From contig JAAVVG010000002.1 in assembly GCA_012976225.1 (NCBI GenBank), positions 992,001-1,056,000 on the forward strand: a stretch of DNA of 64,000 nucleotides. The letters are read 5' to 3'. The DNA comes from Golubevia sp. BC0850. Its lineage: Eukaryota; Basidiomycota; Exobasidiomycetes; Golubeviales; Golubeviaceae. Position 1 is the stretch's first letter, and the number at the start of each line of letters is the position of its first letter. The notes below the pieces were generated by a model. That model ran no database searches. It was not told the origin of the DNA and saw only the letters and a program-made list of their open reading frames with translations. Positions 48,691-57,882 of this stretch are shown here, one piece after another. The position numbers and the translations under genes are program-made.

Positions 48691-51600
48691 ATGAGTTCTT
48701 CTAGTTCTTCTCCTATAGGGAGTGGACGTAGTAGAAGCAGCACTAATCAATCCCAATGGACCAGCTCATCTCTAGAACCTGAAGGATATACAAACTTTTC
48801 TTCTACTGGATTCTCTTCTTCACCACCTTCATTCACTTCAACTCATCCAAACGTCAACTTTGGCAATCGATCAACTGTCAACTCCAATTGGAATCCTTCT
48901 CCACTTTCAAATCAGAATCAGAATCAACCCACTAAGACTGCTAATCCATTGAGACCAGATTTTCAATCTAGACCTCGTACTTCAACTTTCAATTCTGCCC
49001 CTCCAACCAGTTCAATTACTCAAACCACTCAATTCGATCTGAACAAACCTAAAATTATCCTTTCCTTTGAGATTACTCAAATTAGTATCTCTGTTAGCTG
49101 TATCAGAATTGATTCAAAGTTACCAGTACTATTCACAGAGTCAATCATTTTCGATCAGGAATTTCCCGAAGTGAGTGAGTGCAGTGGCTCTTTTGATTCA
49201 ACCTGTCGCACAATGCTCATTTCCTTTCATCTCCTCTTGACCCTTTTTCCTCAGTACAAGTAAGTAAGGACTAATCAATTTTGAGACTCGGAATCTACAA
49301 GGAACTGACTTGTCCGAATCTCGTTCCTCTACTCTCCAGGACTCAAAATGGAAGTTACCGATCTGAAGCTCCTTCAAGGGAAGGTGTCAGTTCTCTTACT
49401 CCTATCGAAATGGTCGTAAAGGGAATCGATAGACTACTTGAGAGACTCAAAGATGGAAACAAGTTGAATTTGAAGCAAGTAGTAGCCATCGCTTGTAGTG
49501 GTGCCGTGAGTTGATCGAAGAGAGAAGAGAAAGCGATGCAGATCGGACCAGGGGAAAGGAGGATAGAGAAGACTTACCAGTCCACCAGGTCTGAGGAGAC
49601 TAAGCTAGAAAGACACAGCTCTGAAAACATCAAAGAACTTAATTAAAGATCATCGCCAGGTCGGCCCCCTTCTTACCACCCCTATCCTCGTCCTTTTGCC
49701 CGCTTTCCGCCTCTTCTTCACAGACTCACATACCCGTTCTCCTATCCAAAGACGCTTCTAAGATTCTGGGATCGCTTTCTCCACATCTGCCCCTCTCTTC
49801 TCAACTTTCCTATCCTCAATTCTACACTATCCCCTTCATTCCTAACCAAGATGATTGTTCAGCCGAGGCAGAACTTCGAATGATAGAAGCAGGCTTCGAA
49901 CAAAAAGTTCAGGCAGTTCAAGAAGAGACTTCTCCTTCACATCTAAACTCTTCATCATTCAGATCTCTCCGTCAAGAAGCCAAAGAAAAAGCTTCAAAAA
50001 CCTTAGGAATTTCACCTTCTTTGAGTGGAATTCCATCCCAATTAGCTAAGATCAAAGCAGGTTTAGCAGTTGGATTTGTAGGAGATGAAGGAACGGTTTC
50101 TAATGCTTGGAATAGAACTGGTTATATTCAAACAATTGGAACTATGATGTATTCAATTTTCATTGGGAAAATTGGTGGAATGAATACTACTGAAGCTACT
50201 GCTACTGGAATGTTTAATCCTATTGAGAATAGATGGGAACAGGAAATCTTACAGACCATCAATCCTGGCAAAGGTAGAGATTTAGAAGAAATGCTAGGGA
50301 AGGTCAATACTTATAGGAATGAGAAAGTTGGAAGTTGGTTAAGTCAACGTTTTGGGTTGGATCCTGGTGAGTGTAACATCCCTGCGTTAACAATTTTTCT
50401 TCAGAGACTCTGACTAACTTTCCCGATTTGCTTGGTTTACTCGTTCTTTCATTACAGACTGCATCGTAGCAACCTCCTTACCTCTAAACGCCGCAATCTA
50501 TCTTTCATTCCTACCTCAACCTACCGATGCCATCATATCTTTCGGATCTTCGAATGATACTCTCTTAACTTCAAGTCATCATTACCTTCCATCTTCATCT
50601 TACTCTGTCCTCCCGCATCCACTTTCGAAGTTCTTCGGATCATCTGCTGCAAATTGGATCATAGATTATCAAGCGATCGAGGCTGCCAAAGCTAGAATCA
50701 TCGCCAGGGATAGCTTTTGTAATGGAAGATGGAACGTCTTGAGTCATATGGTCGCCATTACTCCAAGTGGAGGAAGCATTGGAATGGATAATAAGATGTT
50801 CACTATCGTCGTTCCTAGAGGAGAGAGGAAAGGGATTAGAAGATTTGAACATGGAGTTAGAGTAGCTGAATTCTCGGATATTAGAGTGAACGCTAGATGC
50901 TTGATAGGTGAGTTTGAAGTTCGGTATCTTTAGAAAACAGGTCTCCAGCAAGTCAAAGTCAGTAGAGGGTTGGTACAGAACGAGACATCTGACGATTTTC
51001 CCGTCCCGTCTCTCATCTCCTTCTCAAATAGAGGGACAAGCTCTGTCTTTGAGAGCAGCTCTAGGCAGAATCGCAGCTCTGGATGGAAGACAGCCAGAGT
51101 CCCAAGCTTATCCTGGTTCAGGTGCAAGATTAGGATTCAATCCCTTCTACGAAGGTCTAGCTCCGGCGAGAATCTTCACAGTAGGAAAAGCTTCTGGAAA
51201 CGAAGCGCTCTCAAAGGTTTACTCGGACGTTTTAGGCGGTGATTTCATAGCTTCTCTCGAAGAGTTTGAAAAGGTTAGAAAGGATCAAGACAAAGAATCT
51301 TTGAAACATTTAAGCATCTCTCCAGTTTCAATGAACGATTCTAGATCCAGAAGTAGCTCTATTGCCTCTGGGTCCATCGCTGCTAAAGATCTAGGATTCA
51401 ATCCGGTCGAGAAACTAGGAGATCAGGTCTCTGAAAGATTTAATGAGAAGATCGGAGCTTCAAAAGCAACTATTGGTGCAGCTTGGTTTGCACTTTGCAA
51501 CTACGAGAGAGAGAATGGAGTTAGTGGATCTACTTTTGAAGAGACTGTTGGATCTTATTTGAAAGGTACTCATCAAGAAAGACTTGGAACTCAATCTCAA

Positions 51601-52356
51601 ATCCAATCGAAAGCAAGCGTCAATCGTAGATCTGTTTCCGACTCTGGTACTCAATCATTTTATGGTCATCAAGAAAGAACATTCGATAGATGGTCTGGTG
51701 AACAACAAATCGAAGATGACTTGACTACTCCAAGACCTCCTTTGAAAGATTTGGAACCAGAAAGCATCTCGGTTTATAGAGAAGAAGAAGAGGAAGAAGA
51801 AGATTATCACGCGTATGAAAATCGAGGTTTGGTAGGAGCAGCTTCAGTGACTTCTTTATCCAATTCAAATCCAAATATAAGAAAGAATCCAAGGTTAAAA
51901 CCTATTCTTAGACGTCAAAGATCTTCAACCATGGGATGTCAAGGTTCTGATGATTGGAGAAGTAGAACTTCAAGTGGAAGTTCAAATCATGAGTCAACTA
52001 GGGCTGTTGAGTTTAGTGGACACCTTTCCACAGATTATGAGACTATTCAATCTCACGTTGAAAGTTTGGAGGAGATGTTGAATCAAGCTGATTTGTTAAG
52101 TTCTAATCTTGAATATCTGAATGAGAACCAAAGGGGAGAGGTTGTAGAGGTGGAGACGGACATGGAAAGAAGGATTGGAGAGAGAGAAGAGAAGAGAGAG
52201 GTCAAGAGACAGATGGAGGAGACTAAGAAAGATCAACTATCTTTGTTGGGGTTGATTAGAATGGCTTCTAGTGATGATGATGCTTATTCCATTTATGGAG
52301 GGTTGTTGGAAGAGCATGTTAGGTTGATGGAGTCGATTGATAGGATTGAAGACTAG
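48691..52356 (+). CDS. xylulokinase-like FGGY protein, probably catalytically inactive
   Basis: Six exons join in frame: 48691-49170, 49255-49259 (5 nt), 49340-49505, 49724-50366, 50458-50907 and 51032-52356 (1022 aa). The FGGY sugar-kinase fold of the D-xylulokinase type is seen in order: LNKPKIILSFEITQ, IIFDQEFPEYKTQNGSY, IEMVVKGIDRLLERL, VVAIACSGA, KIKAGLAVGFVG, DAIISFGSSNDTLLT, EGQALSLRAALGRI and PARIFTVGKASGNEALSKVY. Key motifs are altered. The QHGS after SGA reads THIPV. The GDN-type loop, holding the catalytic Asp in xylulokinases, reads LPLNAA. The GMN substrate segment reads GMFNP. About 400 extra residues follow the fold, with Ser-rich, acidic and coiled-coil parts. Active xylulokinases are about 500-620 aa. 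I infer a pseudoenzyme with a scaffold or regulatory role. The gene is intact, with long open exons. Confidence 0.75.
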
Positions 52357-52771
52357 AGAAAGGGCCGGATGGTGAGATCTGGAAAACTTTCAGCAAAACA
52401 TTTAAGCAAATATAATCTCAGGTTGGGTCAGAAACAAATGTGGGAGGAGAAGAGTGAGAAGAAACATCCATACACATCATTTTCAAATTTAAAGACCATT
52501 TTCAATTCACCGCCTGTCCGATTTTCCCTTCTGTTTTCATCTTACAGTCTGTTCCTTTTGATGCTTCGAACAGAAAAACAGGAGAGAATTGGAAATTTGC
52601 AATATCGTGGTTCTCATTGGTTGTCTGGTACTCCCAGCTGCTTTGGACCGGTCCGACGTCGATGTCCTTTCCGACACCAACATCGTCATTATTCCAAGAC
52701 TTACTTTATCTCTTCTAGCCTTTATTCCAATCTTACTTTTCCTCTATTACAACTCCAACTCACAACCAATC
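52357..52771. other. intergenic region
   Basis: Spacer between the xylulokinase-like gene and the cytochrome b5 gene, both plus. The frame of the b5 start stays open upstream to an ATG at 52589 and would encode hydrophobic segments. It is treated here as leader sequence. Confidence 0.4.
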
Positions 52772-53686
52772 ATGTCTCAAACTTACGACGCAGCTGAAAT
52801 CAAGAAGCACGCATCTGGTAAGTATTAGCCTTCTTTCACATCAAGGTCAAGCGAGATGCCAAACTGAAGCAAATGACAAGGGAGTCATGAAGCTGCAGCA
52901 GGAGCATTAGCATTGGAAGGAAGCTGCTGATCGGAGTCGGGACAGTCCTAGGCGAAGGGAAACAGATGAGCAGGGAGGGAAGGACAGAAAAGAGAGGTGG
53001 TTGAGTGTGGGGCTGGAGATAAGGAGAACTCACACTCAAGGGTCAGCCCTCTCTACTAGGATTGGAGTGTAGCTGAATCAGATAGATATGATGAGATTTC
53101 GCTTTGGGAAGAGCAATTCAGTTCACGACACAGACGAGGTTGGAAGTATCTGACCCCTCCCACCTCTCCCATTCCATTTATCTCCTTTCGTCTGCTCTCT
53201 TCAGCCGAATCCGCCTGGACCGTAGTAGATGGTCAAGTATTTGATGTCACTGAGTTTCTAGACGACGTGAGTATCGTGTGACACTGAAGGACTCTTTCTT
53301 GCGCAGCTTTCAGCTGTTTCAAGGGTCCTGCAAGATAGAAATGATTGCTCATTAAATTTTCCAATCCTCTCTTCCTGATCCATCCTCCCATCTACGGTGA
53401 TCCTTTTTTTGAACGTCCCACAGCACCCAGGAGGAAAGAAGATTCTTCTAAGGAACTGTGGAAAGGATGCCTCCGAAGCTTTCTGGTCTTACCATTCAGA
53501 GAAGATCATGGAGAAGCAAGCTAAGAAGTACAAGATCGGTGAACGTGAGTTCTCATTCCTAATCCAGCTTACTCTTTGAAGGGAGTGAACGAAGTTAGAA
53601 GATTTGACTGACTATTTTCACCCTCTTTCCTTCGACCCCCTCCTCTCTCTCTCCATTTCTCAGTCAAGCCTGATGCCAAGTTATAA
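52772..53686 (+). CDS. small soluble cytochrome b5-like heme protein
   Basis: Four exons join in frame: 52772-52817, 53205-53266, 53424-53544 and 53664-53686 (83 aa). The whole protein is one cytochrome b5 heme-binding domain: WTVVDGQVFDVTEFLDD, then the first axial His in HPGGKKIL (37), then the second in FWSYHSEKI (60). The short C-terminal tail ends KPDAKL. No membrane anchor follows, so as modelled it is a soluble electron carrier. Reductase and acceptor partners are unknown. A fungal group of such small b5 proteins with the FW.YH spacing exists. Introns are large relative to the coding sequence. The last exon codes only eight residues (one completing a split codon), but its phase and acceptor fit. 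Confidence 0.87.
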
Positions 53687-54109
53687 TTTCCTTTCCAAGT
53701 TCTCGCAATTGTCTCTTTGAACAAGGAAGGAATCCCAGTCCCTTCTTTCTGCTCATCTGTTCTTTGTAATCTTGAAAATCCGAATTTAGCATTGTTCATT
53801 CTTTTATTGGGTTCGAAAGTCGGATGTACTCGTCACTTTTCTTCTTCTACAGATTTTTCTCTACCAAAGGAAGAAAGAGTGGTCGGAAAGGCGGAAGTTG
53901 AGAAACCGATAGCAATGAAGAAGCAAAATGTTTTCAAAGAAAGAAAGAGACTGGAAAATTTGATGTTACATGCTGATGATTTTGTTTGTTTTGTTCGAAC
54001 TGAGTTTGAATGCTGGTATTATTGGACTTGTAACTATTGAGGATAGAGAGTAGAAGGGTGAAAGCACGTTTATTTGAGAGAAAAGATAATCGACAAAACT
54101 TGAAGTGAC
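53687..54109. other. intergenic region between convergent genes
   Basis: Contains the 3' ends of the cytochrome b5 gene and of the acidic Tudor-like gene. An open frame at 53717-54040 (+) is AT-rich with no recognisable motif. It is most likely 3' UTR. Confidence 0.4.
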
Positions 54110-54884
54110 TCAATCTTTGAGGAATTTGGACCAAGGTCTCATGAACGCGGGATTGACCCAAAGCTGATCACGGAAACATTGGTACGGTCAGCAAGATTTT
54201 TGACAGAATGAAAGTCTAGAAGAGAAACAGCAGAACAAGACTCACCTCCTGAGATTGGAAGGTGTTTACGATGAACAGTTTGCCCTTGTAGGGACGTTGA
54301 ACTACTCCGCCAATCCAACCTCCCTGGTAGTTAATCCAAACTCTTTCTCCAATCTCTGGAACATGAGGTTCTCTGAACTCAAGAGCTTCCTTTAGAGAGA
54401 TGGCTGTCTTTTCAGCTGGCTTTTGAACTGGAGGTGCTTTTTCTTCGAACTCTTCTTCCGCTCCATCTATGACTTTGTCATCTTCATCCTCAGCCATAAA
54501 TTCATCTTCATCCAGGATAACGTTGTCGTCCAATCCATCATCTTCTGGTTCAGAGCTAGATTCATCTTCTAGTGGGTCATCGACTGTTTTCAAACCCCTT
54601 TTCAATGAAGAATAAAATTGATGAGGTTGACTTGATGTTTTTGGAGGATTGACGATTGGATTTAGAATTGGTTTTGAAGAAGATGAAGCTTGGGAAGAAG
54701 GTGGAGTTGAAGTTCTTTTCAGAGAAGCGAATGTGGAAGAGAGTGGCAAATGCTCAGCATTTTCAGAATCGGAAGACGAAGTTTCGATTGCGACTGAAGA
54801 AAGAGGTTTTCTATTTTGTGAAGAAGGTGGAGCAATTGAAGTTGAGGTTGGATTGGAAGAATGACGCTTGAAAGATTTAGACAT
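54110..54884 (-). CDS. acidic nuclear-type protein with Tudor/SH3-like C-terminus
   Basis: Two exons join in frame: 54884-54246 and 54163-54110 (230 aa). The N-terminal 90 residues are Ser/Pro-rich with basic patches. An acidic stretch (about 105-150) contains many Asp/Glu. The last 50 residues form a compact beta-rich module: GERVWINYQGGWIGGVV, GKLFIVNTFQSQELWVNP and FMRPWSKFL. A Val-Trp-aromatic entry followed by short strands is typical of Tudor/PWWP/SH3-like barrels that bind histone tails or nucleic acid. I do not recognise the family. The module is completed by the short second exon, which supports the splice. A chromatin or RNA-related role is inferred only from composition. Confidence 0.65.
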
Positions 54885-55208
54885 GGTTGAGTTGGAAAGA
54901 AGGAGAGATGGAGAGACGAGAGCAAGTATCGAACCTGAAGGGGGTCAGTGCAAGAGAGTTTGAATCAGAGGGCTGCGTCTCCCACTCTCCCTTGAACAGA
55001 GATGATTAACGAGTTAGACAAACTGATGAAAAGTACGGAAATGCTTCAAACAAAAACAAAGATTCAAATTCAGCTTCTACTCGTGACTCGGCTGGACGGT
55101 GGAGGTATCTCGTCCTCGATGCTCGATGCTTCGCCTCACACCCTGTACCATTCATCTTTCTACTATCTATTTCTATTCCAACTTTCACTTCTGTGTGATA
55201 GATTCATG
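54885..55208. other. intergenic region
   Basis: Promoter and leader of the acidic Tudor-like gene (minus) plus the 3' UTR of the CHCHD5-like gene (minus). No gene or repeat is recognised. Confidence 0.4.
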
Positions 55209-55869
55209 CTACGGTCCACTTCCGGTCTCTGAATTCTTCTTAATCGCTTCTTCAGCTCTTCTCATCAAGTCCTTCTTCTTCTTCTCTCCCTTTTCATCGA
55301 TCCCTTCCACCTCTCTCCTAACGCTTTCAGTGCACTTCCAAAGTTCTCCCAACAACGGTGTACATGCAAACTCCAAAGCTTCATCTCCCTTTGAAGTGTA
55401 AGTAGCCAGACATTTGTCATAATTCCGAACTTGATTAGAACATCTCTGTTTCACCATCTGAACCATTGGTACTGCGTCTGAGGCACACTTTGAAAGATCA
55501 GACTTGTACTCATCGCACTTGGATGGATCCCTTTGGTTTGAGAGAATGCATCGTTGGAAGGTATCTGCGACAGAGGGTGGCAGGAGCAGGATGAGCAAAT
55601 GGAAGGAAGCAGCCATACTGCCACAAGGATGATAAGAGCATACTGGCTCTAGTCTTTTCTGGACAATTACTTGCTATTCATAGGTATTCCAAGCATTTGG
55701 CAGAACTCAGGAAGAAGAATCTTTGCTTTTGTCATAGCTCCATCACTCTCTTCTTTCTTCTCATCCTCTACCTCCTTTCATCTCTACTGTCACCTCCAAC
55801 AAGCTGAATCTGATACTCACCAAGTTGCTTTGCACACTTCTGAGCCACCAATTCAATACTCTGCTCCAT
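55209..55869 (-). CDS. CHCHD5-like mitochondrial CX9C protein
   Basis: Two exons join in frame: 55869-55821 and 55564-55209 (134 aa). Four CX9C units are visible: Cys12 to Cys22 across the splice junction, Cys33 to Cys43, then the pairs in CSNQVRNYDKC and CTPLLGELWKC. Four such units make two CHCH domains, the layout of human CHCHD5 and yeast Mix14. The N-terminus MEQSIELVAQKC matches CHCHD5-type openings. Such proteins are imported into the mitochondrial intermembrane space by Mia40, which oxidises the Cys pairs. The exact role is unknown. The tail is Lys/Glu-rich. The exon junction restores the exact CX9C spacing, strong support for the model. Its start lies 99 bp from the divergent Rad51-like gene. 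Confidence 0.85.
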
Positions 55870-55968
55870 CTCACTTTCGATTCCAATCCAAAGAGCTTTT
55901 TGGTAGCGATTGGGGAGAGAGAAGATTAGGAAACCAAGAGCTCCTTCGCCACCTTCTATAGCTTCAAG
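55870..55968. promoter_or_regulatory. 99-bp bidirectional start region
   Basis: The CHCHD5-like start (55869, minus) and the Rad51-like start (55969, plus) are separated by 99 bp. No TATA box is visible. Shared or overlapping promoters are implied if both starts are right. Confidence 0.4.
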
Positions 55969-57595
55969 ATGAGGATCAGGGGACTTCTCAACAGATTAAT
56001 CCCTTTAGGTTATGAAGTTCTTCCGTCAGCTGATGAATCATCTAAAGACGAACAAATTCAAGTACCAATCTCTCATCTCTCTTCCCTCTTTAGTTCACTT
56101 CAACCTTCAATCTCTTCCGACGTCGATCTAGCTTTTTACGATTCAGAACTTTTGACTAGAGAAGTCATATCCCAAGTACACTTACAGAGAAGCAAATTTG
56201 GAATCAATTCTTCCACTCCTACAGAAGTTGGAGTAGAAAGTTTGGGATTCGTAGATTTACCTTCTCTAATCGATTTCGTTTTGAGACTTCAACATGAAAG
56301 TCTACGTCTATTATCAGCTCTGAGTCAGTCGTCGAATGAAATTATTGAGGAGGAAAGTCTAGCTTTGAGACAATTGTATGAAGCTAGGGGTGACGTTGAC
56401 GATGACGATAAAGGGAAATTGAAAGCTAGAGCAGAAACTCCTCTTTTACCTTCTCATCTTATTGAGTTGTTTGATCCCATTGGAATCCAAGATTATGCTT
56501 CTCAACATGGACTGTGCTATCCTAGTGAGGTCTTTCAGATCACTGGATCTGATGGAACTGAGAAGAGAATTGTGAGTAGGCTAAATCGATGGCATTTTTT
56601 CCATGACGAGACTGACTTGCCAACATCATCCTTTCTTCTCAAGTTGGCCCTCCATTCTTTACTTCGAATTTTAGCCTTTTGTCCTCATCTAGAGGCACTT
56701 TGGATTCTATCAGAACCGGAGACTCCAAATCAAAATTCAGTTACGACGGTCACCATAGCCAAGAAAGCAGCCAAAATCTGGGAGACCCTTCGTTCTAAAT
56801 CTTTACTTCTTCCAAAGGTCAAAGATGAACCTCAAAAGGGAGCCGAGTCAAATTCTTCAAAGAACTCTCTTGCAGACTGCAAGCCTTTGGAAAGGTTGAC
56901 TCTCTCTTCAGTCTCTTCAACCTCATCCGAAATTCTAGCTCTGATAGATTCTTATTTCGAATCGGATGGAGTTGAAAATGTTGATTCTGAAGCATCCAAC
57001 ATTTCGGATACGAGGACTACGGCTACCCTAGCAGTTGTGGTTATCGATTCGGTCGACTCGTTCTTTAAGAAGGAAGAATTGAATGGGAAGGCGTCGATTG
57101 TGGAATTGGGAGTTGGGCTAGTTGCGAGAGCTAGGAAGAGTGGAATGAGAGTTTATGTGAGTCATCTTACTTTCAAATGATTCATATCAATTCTCTTTCT
57201 GATGTCTCCTTCTTTCCACTTCTGAACAGGTCTTGAACTCAGAATCTCCTTCTACTTCGAACCCTCTTTCAACTTTCGACCGTCACACCTCTGTTCCCTC
57301 TCTTGGAAACGTTTTCTCTCATACCATAGATGGGACTTTATCTCTATCCTTAGGATCCGATCTTCTGGTGCACCAAGAAAATGAGGGAAGAGATGACGAA
57401 CCTGCTAGAACATCGAAATCGAAAGGTGTCAATGAGACGCAGGGACAAACCCAGACTCAAACTCAATTTCGTCGGACAAAACCTTTCAGAACCATCATAG
57501 TTGAAAAATTGGAAGATGGAAAGGATTCTAGAGGGATGTGGTCAGCTTATAGAAGTGATGGAATTGATATTTTGGCGACAAGGGGGATCGACTGA
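55969..57595 (+). CDS. Rad51-paralogue-like protein with altered Walker A motif
   Basis: Two exons join in frame: 55969-57156 and 57230-57595 (517 aa). The core resembles RecA/Rad51-family paralogues (XRCC2/Rad51D/Rad55/Rad57 group). EVFQITGSDGTEKR (Walker A position, 193-200) precedes a helix and the strand LEALWILSE. A Walker B strand LAVVVIDSV (Asp360) follows, then RKSGMRVYVLNS (L2-side strand), PSLGNVFSHTIDGTLSLSL and a C-terminal strand ending YRSDGIDIL. In Walker A the expected GKT reads EKR, so ATP binding is probably lost or weak. Such paralogues assist Rad51 filament formation in recombination. A stop-free stretch at 56572-56643 has intron borders. Removing it (493 aa) places LALHSL directly after the P-loop, which fits the family better. 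No subgroup is assigned. Confidence 0.6.
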
Positions 57596-57882
57596 CCGGG
57601 GAACCGTTTGGTGAATGGAAAGGTGGGAAGAGTGTTATTGAGCGGTGTCAGACATTGTAAAATTGAAGCAAGAAATAATCGCTGTAAGTTTAGATTGTGC
57701 TTGCGTTGTTGTGCTTTTTGCCACTGTGTCGAAGTGAGAGAGCGAAAAGAGTTGTGCTTCTTTCTCTCACCCTCACCCTCACCGCCTCTATTTCTCCGTC
57801 TGGTCCTGCAAAGACAGAGAATTGCACTCAAAGAGAGGCTTTCGATTCAATTTCCTCAACAACCAATCGATCACAACCAACG

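Noticed and set aside
55671-55961. Plus-strand open frame just upstream of the Rad51-like gene
   Set aside because: It overlaps the antisense intron and first exon of the CHCHD5-like gene, has no Rad51-family features and no clear in-phase junction to 55969.
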